This document shows, piece by piece, positions 28,724 through 36,979 of a DNA stretch of 64,000 nucleotides. The stretch is taken from assembly GCA_913063155.1 (NCBI GenBank), contig CAJXYU010000005.1:1-64000 (forward strand), written 5' to 3'. This stretch comes from an uncultured Desulfovibrio sp. Lineage in GTDB: Bacteria; Desulfobacterota; Desulfovibrionia; Desulfovibrionales; Desulfovibrionaceae. The position numbers and the translations under genes were made by a program. How positions within the stretch are numbered: the first letter of the stretch is position 1; each line of letters opens with the position of its first letter. Below the pieces are notes generated by a model. It had not been told where the DNA came from and did no database searches. It saw only the letters and a list, made by a program, of their open reading frames with translations.

Positions 28724-31297
28724 TTATGCCTCGTTGTTGGAAAACAGGCCTTCGCCGGGACGCAGGAAGCGGCTGACGCACATGGCCAGACTGCGAAGCT
28801 CCACGGGTTTGTGTAGAAATGCTTCGATACCCAAGCCTTTGGCATCGTTTTCGCCAAAACTCTGGCTGTAGCCCGTGCACAGGATGATCGGGATATCCGG
28901 CCGGATTTCCAGAATGTGCTTTGCCAGCTTGTCGCCGCGCAGTCCCGGCATACTGTAGTCTGTTATGATCAGGTCGAACTCTTCGGGCGTATTCCGGAAT
29001 AGTTCCAGGGCCTGCTTGCCGTCGGTGATGGTATGCACTTTGTAACCGAGAGTGGTCAGGAGCTCTCCGTAGGACTCAGCTAATTCTCTTTCGTCATCGA
29101 CAAAGAGAATAGTGCCGGTGCCGTCTGGGAGCTGGTGCAACGGGGTGGCCTTGGGCTGCTCTAAGGCCTTTTCCTGCATCGCCGGAATGTGGATTCGGAA
29201 GGTGGAACCTTTTCCCAAAGGACTTTCCACCTGGACGAATCCGTCCCATGCCTTGACGATACCCTGCACCACGGACAAACCCAGCCCCGTTCCCTGCCCC
29301 ATGGTTTTGGTGGTGAAGAAAGGGTCGAAAATTCGTTCCAGAAGCTCTTCGGGAATGCCCTTCCCGGTATCGCTCACCGTGAGACACAAATAATTTTTCG
29401 TTTTCCGCTCTTCCGTAGGCTTTATGTCGAGGCGGTTTTCGGTCAGCCGCAAATCTATGGACAGCGTGCCGCCGTTTTGTCCCATGGCGTGCGCGGCGTT
29501 GGTGCACAGGTTCATAAGTACCTGATGGACCTGTGTCGGATCGGCCAGCACCGGTGGCTCGGGTTGCCCAATTGCATATTGGATGTCAATGGAGGCGGGC
29601 AGCGAGGCTTTGAGGAATTTGGCGGTTTCCTTGATGATCGGGCTGATATTCATCAACCGGGTTTCTTCTTTGCCCTTGTTGGTGAAACTGAGAATCTGAC
29701 TGACCAAGTCCCGCCCCCGGTAGGCGGCGGCCAGTATGGCCCGGGTTTTGGATTCCAGGTTCTGATCACCACCGAGGTGGAACAATTCAATCATTTCACC
29801 GTTGGCGACGATGACGCCGAGCAGGTTGTTGAAGTCGTGCGCTATGCCGCCGGCAAGGGTGCCGAGGGCCTCCATTCGCTGCACCCGTTGCAACTGCCGG
29901 TCTTTTTCGTGAAGGGAGATTTCCGTGCGCTTGCGCTGCAAGGCTTCCTCAAAGACAAATAGAACTTCCGCAAGTTGTGAGGTTTCCCCTTCAGTATACT
30001 CCCTGCGCGGACGCATGACGCAAATGACCTTCAACCCCGTGTCCGCCTCCTGGTGGAGGGGGACGGCTATGAGGCGTTTGTCGCCATTTTCGATGTGCGT
30101 GCGTACGTGACGGCCTCCCTTCAGGTCTTCCAGTTGATCCCGGCTCAAGCGGATGGCCGTCCTGTTGGAGGCTGCGGATTGTTCGGCGGATTCGTCTTCC
30201 AAGACCGCCAGCAGTCGTATCAATGTCCTGTCTTCCGACACCTGAGCCAGGGAAGCCTGTTCGCTGCCGGACATGGCTCTGGCTTCGGCCAGGCAGCGGA
30301 GCATGACTTCCTGTTCGGTGCGGCAGTCAAGCGATCCCAGCAGCACCTTGTTGATGGAGCTGAGCGTATGGGTTCGTTGTTGCACCTGTCGTTTGAGGCT
30401 GCGGTTCCAGAGCAGGATCAAAATGATGCTTCCGATGATGGCTCCGAACACGACGAAGACGCCGATCCAAAAGGTTCGACTGACCCAGAAAGGACGGTAT
30501 TGCAGGGAGAGCCAGTCCTCTTCGACGATTTGGCGTTCATGGGGCAGAATCATGCTCAACCCCTTGCGCAGGATGTTGCCGAGCATGGGATTGTTGTTGC
30601 GCGAGGCGATGCGCAGGTCGATGGAGTAGTTGGTGATCCCGGCAATGCGCAGATTGCTGATGCGGGCGTTGGCTATATAGCGTGACGCCAAGGCCATATC
30701 GCAGATGAGGGCGTCCACGTCGCCCACTGCCAGGCAGCGCAGGCCGCCGATGTAGCCCCCCGCCATGGGAACGATGGTGTATCCGCCGTCCGGGTAGCGT
30801 TCGTGCAGGTATTTGAGGAAGTGGTCGGAAACAGTCACCCCGATGCGCATGCCGGACAGCTTGTCCAGCGTCAGGTCTTCGGTGAATTCTTTGCGGCAAA
30901 TGATGGCCGCAGGAACACTGATGTAGGGCTGGGTGAAGTCCAGAGCTTCCCTGAGTTCGGGAGTCATCTCCAGAGCTGCCATCACGTTCACCTGGCCGTT
31001 CAGCAGCGCCTTCAGGGTCTCCTGGCGGTTGCGGAAACGGACCGGTTCGAATTTGAGCCCCGTCTTCTCGCTGATAAGGCGGATGAAATCGGCGCTCAGG
31101 CCTTGATATTTGCCTCCCAGGCTGAATGTCTCGTAGGGAGGATAGTGCAGTCCGACTCCCACCTTCACCGGTTCGGGGTGCTTCTTGATCCACTGTTGTT
31201 CTTCGGGGGTGAGCGGATTCGTCCCCTCCATGACATTGCATGCCGACAAACAGAAGAGGGCCAGCAGGGTTGGGAAGGTGAAAGTCAGAAAACGCAT
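28724..31297 (-). CDS. Hybrid sensor kinase with periplasmic solute-binding domain
   Basis: 857 residues from ATG 31297 (GGAG upstream). The N-terminus ends in LSAC with Cys20, so it is either a lipoprotein-type or an uncleaved leader. A family-3 solute-binding sensor covers about 43-262, a transmembrane helix 276-297, and a GAF-like region about 320-455. The kinase core has phospho-His487 in GGIAHDFNNLLG and ATP-site motifs DTGKGIPEE and GTGLGLSVV. A receiver follows with Asp780 (LIITDYSMPG). It senses a periplasmic ligand, plausibly an S- or N-oxide, and relays to the response regulator encoded next. It follows the FmdE fusion gene by 19 nt. Confidence 0.9.
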   Translation of the reverse strand: MRFLTFTFPTLLALFCLSACNVMEGTNPLTPEEQQWIKKHPEPVKVGVGLHYPPYETFSLGGKYQGLSADFIRLISEKTGLKFEPVRFRNRQETLKALLNGQVNVMAALEMTPELREALDFTQPYISVPAAIICRKEFTEDLTLDKLSGMRIGVTVSDHFLKYLHERYPDGGYTIVPMAGGYIGGLRCLAVGDVDALICDMALASRYIANARISNLRIAGITNYSIDLRIASRNNNPMLGNILRKGLSMILPHERQIVEEDWLSLQYRPFWVSRTFWIGVFVVFGAIIGSIILILLWNRSLKRQVQQRTHTLSSINKVLLGSLDCRTEQEVMLRCLAEARAMSGSEQASLAQVSEDRTLIRLLAVLEDESAEQSAASNRTAIRLSRDQLEDLKGGRHVRTHIENGDKRLIAVPLHQEADTGLKVICVMRPRREYTEGETSQLAEVLFVFEEALQRKRTEISLHEKDRQLQRVQRMEALGTLAGGIAHDFNNLLGVIVANGEMIELFHLGGDQNLESKTRAILAAAYRGRDLVSQILSFTNKGKEETRLMNISPIIKETAKFLKASLPASIDIQYAIGQPEPPVLADPTQVHQVLMNLCTNAAHAMGQNGGTLSIDLRLTENRLDIKPTEERKTKNYLCLTVSDTGKGIPEELLERIFDPFFTTKTMGQGTGLGLSVVQGIVKAWDGFVQVESPLGKGSTFRIHIPAMQEKALEQPKATPLHQLPDGTGTILFVDDERELAESYGELLTTLGYKVHTITDGKQALELFRNTPEEFDLIITDYSMPGLRGDKLAKHILEIRPDIPIILCTGYSQSFGENDAKGLGIEAFLHKPVELRSLAMCVSRFLRPGEGLFSNNEA

Positions 31298-31316
31298 GAG
31301 GTGTTCTCCAGGCCTT

Positions 31317-32993
31317 TTATTTCCCGAACGGGCATTTGGGGAACGTACAATTGGCGCATCCCATGCACATGCCGCCCTCACCCATGCGGGCGAGATCGTC
31401 TCTGGTTACGTCTACGTCCGCCAGCAGGCGGGGCAGAAGCAGGTCCAGGCTTGTGGTCTCGAAGAACAGGGCGCAGGCGGGTACTCCCAGAAGGCGGGCG
31501 CCGCCGATCTTGCCCACGAGTGTCATGGTGCCGGGGAGCAGAGGAGTTCCGTAGAGGAGATCGCGAGCTCCAGCATCCAGCAACCCGTGGCGGGTGACGT
31601 CATCAGGGTCGACGGAAAGGCCGGCTGTCGTGATGATGACCTCACACCCTTCGTCGAGCAGGGTTCGGACGCCGTCCCCAATGCGTTTCCGGTCGTCCGG
31701 TACTAGAATAGCCTGATGTACGGAGCTGCCGAGGGCTGTGACCTTTTTACGGATGACTGCTTCGAAACGGTCCTCGATTTTGCCCGAGTACACCTCGTCG
31801 CCGGTGATGAGAACGCCTACCTTGGTCTTGCGCAAGGGCAGGACCGAGAAAAGCGGGTGATCGGCCTCGGTCAGGGTATCCATGGCCCGGGAATATTGGT
31901 CGCGCTGCAGGTATAGGGGGATTGCCCGGGTGCCTGCCACTTCCGTTCCCTTCTTGACCATGGTCCAGCCTACGCGGCTGGCGGCCATGACCCCGGGACA
32001 GAGGTTGAAGAGGTGCAGGGCGTCCGTGTTGACCCGGAACAGACCGTCGGTTTCGGCCCGAAGTGTGACCTTGCCTTCACGGGGTGGCCCTGCGGGGGTG
32101 ACGCCGGGCCCAGCCATCATCGAGGAGAAGTCTTGGGCGCAGTCGTCTTCATGCACCCATTCCTCGCTGACAGAGCCTTGTTCGACATATAGATTGTTGC
32201 GTCCCATGTGTTGCAGGCGGCACAGGTCGCCCGCTTCGAACACTTGCCCCTTGCGGAATACGGCCTCCTTGCTGATGCCTGGTTCTATGCGGGTCATGTC
32301 ATGGGCAAAGCGGTTTCCCACCGCATCCTTGACGGCGATAGTGGAAATGGACTTCGGCAGAGGATAAATGACTTGTGAGGCTTCGCGCATGGTTTCCGAA
32401 GCATACGGGGATTCACCTTTGCATGAACGACAGACCGGGCCGTGGGCGATTGGATATGCTTCGTGGCAGACCGGGCATTCTCCGATACTTCCCTTGCTCC
32501 GCTTGTAGAGCAGATCGGCGCGCAGGGAGATGGGGCGGACCGAGCAGATATCTGCTCCGGCCTCGCCGATTTCCCTGAGAAGCCTGTCCGAATCCTGTTC
32601 ATGCTTGGGCTTGAGTTTCAGATACCAGGTTCGGATTTCTGAGTCTTTGGGGATCTTGTGCAGATCCAGCCAGACGCGCACTCCTTTGCCGGTATGTTTG
32701 TCGAAGAGGCTGAGCGCATAGAGTCCGAAATTCATGACTCTGATCCAACCGTTGCCGATAGTGCAGGGCGTCAGCATCTGTATGGCGTCGGGAAGACACC
32801 ATGATGTTTCTGAAATGGCTTCAAAAAGCGTTCCTTCGGGAATATGGCGTCTCGCTTCCTCGACCATGTATCCGCCAAGGATGAGTCCTGGGGCGGGATA
32901 GTTGTGGAAAAGTGTAGCCATTTCGATGAATTCATCGAAAGTGTGTTGGCCAATGTTTTTGAAATCGGTCACAGGTGCGGAAGTTGTAGGCAT
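31317..32993 (-). CDS. FmdE-type / molybdopterin-binding domain fusion protein
   Basis: 558 residues. Residues about 15-195 are an FmdE-type domain with Cys66 (SWCLPDAIQ), Cys77 and a treble-clef-like Cys173/176/188/191 set. Residues about 390-530 are a MoCF_biosynth-type domain (VGVLITGDEVYSG, IITTAGLSVDPDDVT, GTPLLPGTM). The end carries Cys543/546/549/554 (CMGCANCTFPKC). It heads the operon with the sensor kinase and regulator and has its own upstream elements. A role in molybdenum-cofactor handling or insertion for the DmsA proteins is inferred from domains and context; no tungsten/molybdenum selectivity can be read. Confidence 0.8.
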   Translation of the reverse strand: MPTTSAPVTDFKNIGQHTFDEFIEMATLFHNYPAPGLILGGYMVEEARRHIPEGTLFEAISETSWCLPDAIQMLTPCTIGNGWIRVMNFGLYALSLFDKHTGKGVRVWLDLHKIPKDSEIRTWYLKLKPKHEQDSDRLLREIGEAGADICSVRPISLRADLLYKRSKGSIGECPVCHEAYPIAHGPVCRSCKGESPYASETMREASQVIYPLPKSISTIAVKDAVGNRFAHDMTRIEPGISKEAVFRKGQVFEAGDLCRLQHMGRNNLYVEQGSVSEEWVHEDDCAQDFSSMMAGPGVTPAGPPREGKVTLRAETDGLFRVNTDALHLFNLCPGVMAASRVGWTMVKKGTEVAGTRAIPLYLQRDQYSRAMDTLTEADHPLFSVLPLRKTKVGVLITGDEVYSGKIEDRFEAVIRKKVTALGSSVHQAILVPDDRKRIGDGVRTLLDEGCEVIITTAGLSVDPDDVTRHGLLDAGARDLLYGTPLLPGTMTLVGKIGGARLLGVPACALFFETTSLDLLLPRLLADVDVTRDDLARMGEGGMCMGCANCTFPKCPFGK

Positions 32994-33037
32994 GAAAATG
33001 TTCCTTTATGTCGGGAAAAATGAATTCTGGCAAAGTT

Positions 33038-33052
33038 TCAATATCCATACCA
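33038..33052 (-). promoter_or_regulatory. Weak sigma-54-like promoter of the FmdE-fusion operon
   Basis: Minus-strand TGGTATGGATATTGA keeps GG and TTG in -24/-12 spacing but lacks the consensus C residues. It is about 45 nt before ATG 32993. Listed because enhancer-like elements lie upstream; support is weak. Confidence 0.35.
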
Positions 33053-33125
33053 GTTCACTTTTCCTCCAATAGCGTTTGCTTTTGTGGCTGATACTGCGTG
33101 TCGAAGATGTTTGCAAAACATTTTT

Positions 33126-33182
33126 TTCCATTTTTTATGGAAAGAAAGAAGTTGCTCCCGAGTTTTTCCATTTTTTTCGGAA
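33126..33182. promoter_or_regulatory. Paired upstream activator elements of the FmdE-fusion operon
   Basis: Two TTCC-N9-GGAA elements, at 33126-33142 and 33166-33182, have A/T-only or nearly A/T spacers. Their centres are 40 bp apart, close to four helical turns, and about 80 and 120 bp from the candidate promoter. The rest of the 525-bp gap up to the aguB end holds only the palindrome at 33321 and no supported gene. Confidence 0.6.
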
Positions 33183-33320
33183 AAAGGTGGGGCAACCTTT
33201 ATTGCGCATCACTTGAGTCGTTGCAACGGGATTTTTATTGTGAAGGAGATGTGCGTATTATTGTATAAGGTCTTCTTATTGCAGTATGAAATTGCAATTC
33301 AGGAGCAGTTGGGGGACGAA

Positions 33321-33350
33321 AAGGCGCTTGCGGTATACCGCAAGCGCCTT
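33321..33350. terminator. 30-bp perfect palindrome
   Basis: AAGGCGCTTGCGGTA and its exact complement form a 15-bp arm pair centred on GTATAC, with T-rich sequence on the plus-strand side (TTTTCCC) and AA/TTCGTC on the minus. It lies about 170 nt downstream of aguB and is probably the terminator of the polyamine operon, though a protein-binding site is possible. The 33351-33518 stretch shows nothing else. Confidence 0.55.
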
Positions 33351-33518
33351 TTCCCTTGGTAGGAGAATCTTACCGGTTGGTTCTAGCCCTGTCGAGTATG
33401 ATCAGTAGGCGGAGGACATACCGAAATCGGTTGAGGGGAAATCTTTCGTGCTCAATATGTCCTATGGTTCCAGGAACCGAGGTGTATCCTGCATACAACA
33501 TGATTGTGAGTGTATGGA

Positions 33519-34403
33519 CTAGCCGACAACTCGGCTCGTTCCGTCCAAGGTCATGACCGGGGCGTAACAGTGAGGTCTGCGGTCCCGGAAAAAACCCCAT
33601 CCGGCTCGGAAGTTGCGAATTTCGTCGAAGTCGACTTCTGCCGTGAGCACGCCTTGGGTGGTACGGTTGGCGTCGGCCACGAGAGCTCCCATGGGATCGG
33701 TGATGAATGAGGAGCCGTAGAAGGTCAGTTCCACGTCTCGGTCCGTTTCGGTCCCGATCCGGTTGGAGGCGCAGACCGGCATAATATTGGCCGCGGCATG
33801 TCCCTGCTGGGTTCGCCGCCAATGAGGCATGGAGTCGCAATTCGGCATGGTCGGCTCGCTGCCGATGGCCGTGGGGTACATGAGTACGTCCGCCCCCATG
33901 AGTGCCATGGCTCGGGCGGCTTCGGGGTACCACTGATCCCAGCAGATTCCCACTCCCACATTGCCGTAGGACGTCTCCCATATCTTGAACCCGGTGTCTC
34001 CGGGATTGAAATAATACTTCTCTTCGTACCCTGGGCCTTGGGGAATATGGGTTTTGCGGTAGACGCCGAGCATGGTTCCGTCCGCATCCATCATTGCCAT
34101 GGAGTTGTAGTGGGCTTTGCCTGCCCGTTCAAAAAAGGAAACGGGCAACACCACACCGAGTTCCCGGGCCAGGGCTGAAAATCTGGCCAACAGCGGGTCG
34201 TTCAATGTGGCTTCATGGGCGTAAGAAAAGTAGGTGTGGTCTTGTTTTTTGCAGAAGTAAGGTCCTTCGAACAATTCCTGAAGCAGTATGATCTGCGCTC
34301 CTAGGGATGCAGCCTCACGGACTAGGGATTCCGCCGTGTCGATGTTTTTGGCAAAGTCGTCGGAGCAGGCCATTTGGGTGACGGCCAGGGAGGTCTTGGT
34401 CAT
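33519..34403 (-). CDS. aguB: N-carbamoylputrescine amidase
   Basis: 294 residues of the nitrilase/carbon-nitrogen hydrolase superfamily. The catalytic triad is visible: Glu in LLQELFEGPYF near residue 43, Lys in YRKTHIPQGPGY near 116, and Cys in VGICWDQWYPE near 154. The FCKKQD and YFNPGDTGF segments match AguB closely. It hydrolyses N-carbamoylputrescine to putrescine, carbon dioxide and ammonia. AGGAG precedes ATG 34403, 9 nt after the agmatine deiminase gene. It is the last gene of the polyamine operon. Confidence 0.93.
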   Translation of the reverse strand: MTKTSLAVTQMACSDDFAKNIDTAESLVREAASLGAQIILLQELFEGPYFCKKQDHTYFSYAHEATLNDPLLARFSALARELGVVLPVSFFERAGKAHYNSMAMMDADGTMLGVYRKTHIPQGPGYEEKYYFNPGDTGFKIWETSYGNVGVGICWDQWYPEAARAMALMGADVLMYPTAIGSEPTMPNCDSMPHWRRTQQGHAAANIMPVCASNRIGTETDRDVELTFYGSSFITDPMGALVADANRTTQGVLTAEVDFDEIRNFRAGWGFFRDRRPHCYAPVMTLDGTSRVVG

Positions 34404-34412
34404 GTCTTTCTC

Positions 34413-35483
34413 CTAGAACACGGGCAGGGGCGTGCCTTTGGGTTGCTGCTGGGTGATGCAGTGGATGCCGCCGCCTCCGGCGAAGATGTCAAGGCTTGGT
34501 ATCTGGATGACTTTGCGGTCCGGAAAAGCCGCACACATACGTTCATAGGCCACCTCGTCCACGGGGTCGTCAAAGGAGGACATGACGATGCCGCCGTTGC
34601 AGATGTAGAAATTGATGTAGCTGAGGTCCATGCGCCAGTCTCCGACATGACGGGGAGCGGGCTCGGGCATGCGGATGATTTCGAAGGAACGTCCCTTGGC
34701 ATCCTTTGCCTCCTCCAAGCGTTTTATGGCGTCTTGACTGACCTTGAAGTTGTGGTTTTCCGGGTCGGTGCAATCGTGGACCATGACCACACCTGGACGG
34801 ACGAAGCAGGCGAGGATGTCCACGTGCCCGTGGGTTTCATCGTCCTCTAGTCCGTTGCCGAGCCATATGATTTTCTTGGTGCCGAGGTAGGCCGCAAGGA
34901 GTTTCTCATAATCCCGGGCCGAAAATCCGGCGTTGCGGCGCGGGTCGAACTGCACCTGCTCGGTGGTCAGGATTGTGCCCTCGCCGTCTGCATGAATACC
35001 GCCGCCCTCGATGATGAATGGTGCTGCATACCGGCGCATTTCTAGATATTCGAGAACGTTGAGAGCCATGGCTTCGTCATATTTCCCTTCGTAGCGGGCG
35101 ATGTGCCCCCAATCGTTGAAGACCCAGTCCACTCCGGCCACTCTTCCCTTGCCGTCCACGAGAAAGGTGGGGGCGGAGTCGCGTGCCCAGGAGTCCCGGG
35201 TGTCCATGGGAATGATGTTGACTGCATCGTCGCACATGGCCCGCGCTTCGTCGACGAGCTCGGGACGGGCCATCATGTGGACCTGCTCGAATCTGCTGAT
35301 GGCTTTGGCGACCTCGGCATAGGCCATTTTCGGTTTCTCCATGCCGAAGGGCCAAGCCGAGGGCTTGCACGGCCAGGTCATCCATGTCGCTTCGTGTTCT
35401 TCCCACTCGGCGGGCATGTAAAGTCCGTCGCAGGAGGGGGCGCGGACCGGGATTCGAACCAATGGAACGGGATTGTTTGCCAT
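34413..35483 (-). CDS. aguA: Agmatine deiminase
   Basis: 356 residues from ATG 35483, which has AGGAAGAG upstream; an in-frame ATG 27 nt earlier is less likely. Peptidyl-arginine-deiminase-fold protein: MPAEWEEHEATWMTWP at the N-terminus, DTRDSWARDSAPTF, IEGGGIHADGEGT, ETHGHVD and the nucleophilic Cys near residue 342 in GGGGIHCITQQQP. It converts agmatine to N-carbamoylputrescine, the substrate of the adjacent amidase. Confidence 0.94.
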   Translation of the reverse strand: MANNPVPLVRIPVRAPSCDGLYMPAEWEEHEATWMTWPCKPSAWPFGMEKPKMAYAEVAKAISRFEQVHMMARPELVDEARAMCDDAVNIIPMDTRDSWARDSAPTFLVDGKGRVAGVDWVFNDWGHIARYEGKYDEAMALNVLEYLEMRRYAAPFIIEGGGIHADGEGTILTTEQVQFDPRRNAGFSARDYEKLLAAYLGTKKIIWLGNGLEDDETHGHVDILACFVRPGVVMVHDCTDPENHNFKVSQDAIKRLEEAKDAKGRSFEIIRMPEPAPRHVGDWRMDLSYINFYICNGGIVMSSFDDPVDEVAYERMCAAFPDRKVIQIPSLDIFAGGGGIHCITQQQPKGTPLPVF

Positions 35484-35534
35484 GTGTTTTCTCTTCCTGC
35501 TTATGGGCATGGAATTGCTTTTGATTTTATGTTG

Positions 35535-36968
35535 TTACATGCCATTATTGATCATGACGTGCTTGGTGACCAGGTAATCCCCCACGGCTTCGGCGGAAAG
35601 ATCCTTTCCGAAGCCGGACTGTTTAAAGCCGCCATGTGGGGTTTCCGAAGCCAACGGGAGGTGGTCATTGACCCACACTGTACCGAATTCCAGGGCGCGG
35701 CTGACGCGCATGGTCCGGGCCACGTCGCGGGTGAATATCGAGGAGGCCAACCCGTACACAACGTCGTTGCCCATGGAAACGGCTTCCTGTTCGGTCTCGA
35801 AGTTCTGGATGGTGATGATCGGGCCGAACACTTCCTTTTGTACGATCTCGGAAGCCTGGCGTACGTCGGCGATGACAGTCGGCTCGTAGAAATAACCGGG
35901 ACGGTCGATGCGCTTGCCGCCGCACAGGATGGACGCACCGTCCTTTTCGGCACGCTCAACAAATCCCGAAATCATGTCCAGGTGCCTGGCGGAAATGATG
36001 GAGCCCATCTCAGTGGTCGGATCGAAAGGGTCTCCCACCTTGACGTTTTTCATGGCCTCGACCATGGCTTCGCGCACGTCCGCTTCAATGGCTTTGTGGC
36101 AGATGATGCGGGTAGCTGCGGTGCAGTCCTGACCTGAGTTGCAATAGGCGGCCAGAGAAAGCTTCTCGGCGACCAGGGATATGTCGGCGTCCTTGAATAC
36201 AAGAGCCGGTGCTTTCCCTCCCAGTTCGAGATGCACTCGTTTGAGAGTGTCCGCCGCGCTTTTCATGACGGATTTGCCCGTGGTGGAGGCTCCGGTCAGA
36301 CTGATCAGCCTGACGTCGGGATGAGCGGTGAGCACGGGGCCGGCGCTCCCTGGAATGACGTTGACCACACCGTCCGGGATGCCTGCTTCGGCGGTTAGTT
36401 CGCCCAACATCAGGGCCGTACGCGGCGTGAGTTCCGCCGGTTTGAGGACCGTGGTGCATCCTGCGGCAAGTGCGGGACCGATTTTCCAGACCGCCATGAG
36501 CAGGGGATAGTTCCATGGGGCGATTTGGCCGACCACGCCGACCGGATCGCGACGATAGAGGGAAGTATAGCCCTGTGCGAACTCTCCCGCATGATGGCCG
36601 CCCGTATCCCGGGCGGCCGTAGCAAAGAAGCGGAGGTTGTCGATACAAAAGGGCAGGTCGGCCCCCTGGCTGAGGAATTCGTATGGTTTGCCGGTATCTT
36701 CCGACTCTATCCGGGCGAATTCATCCATGCGGCTTTCCAGCAAGTCGGCCAGCTTCCAAAGGGCGTTGGCCCTCTCGGCCGGAGTCAGGCCGGACCAGCG
36801 TCCGTCCTCAAAAGCTGTTTTTGCGGCGGCGACTGCAGTCATGACGTCTTTTTTTCCGGCCTCGGCGACAGTGGCGACTGTTTCGCCTGTGGCCGGGTTT
36901 TCCACTTCCATGACCGAGCCGTCCCGGGCTGCTGTCCATTGTCCGTTTATCCAAAGCTTCATGTCCAT
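35535..36968 (-). CDS. patD: Aminobutyraldehyde dehydrogenase
   Basis: 477 residues, NAD-dependent aldehyde dehydrogenase. The catalytic Glu is in LELGGKAPALVF and the nucleophilic Cys in NSGQDCTAATR, and PWNYPLLMAVWKIGPALAAG is the cofactor region. Its closest style is gamma-aminobutyraldehyde/betaine-aldehyde dehydrogenase. Placed between putrescine aminotransferase and the agmatine genes, it should oxidise 4-aminobutanal to 4-aminobutyrate. AGGAGG precedes ATG 36968, 11 nt after the aminotransferase. Confidence 0.87.
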   Translation of the reverse strand: MDMKLWINGQWTAARDGSVMEVENPATGETVATVAEAGKKDVMTAVAAAKTAFEDGRWSGLTPAERANALWKLADLLESRMDEFARIESEDTGKPYEFLSQGADLPFCIDNLRFFATAARDTGGHHAGEFAQGYTSLYRRDPVGVVGQIAPWNYPLLMAVWKIGPALAAGCTTVLKPAELTPRTALMLGELTAEAGIPDGVVNVIPGSAGPVLTAHPDVRLISLTGASTTGKSVMKSAADTLKRVHLELGGKAPALVFKDADISLVAEKLSLAAYCNSGQDCTAATRIICHKAIEADVREAMVEAMKNVKVGDPFDPTTEMGSIISARHLDMISGFVERAEKDGASILCGGKRIDRPGYFYEPTVIADVRQASEIVQKEVFGPIITIQNFETEQEAVSMGNDVVYGLASSIFTRDVARTMRVSRALEFGTVWVNDHLPLASETPHGGFKQSGFGKDLSAEAVGDYLVTKHVMINNGM

Positions 36969-36979
36969 TGAGAACCTCC

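Noticed and set aside
33084-33362. A 92-codon plus-strand frame in the gap before the FmdE-fusion gene
   Set aside because: It runs over the A/T-rich activator elements and the 30-bp palindrome and resembles no protein; judged chance.
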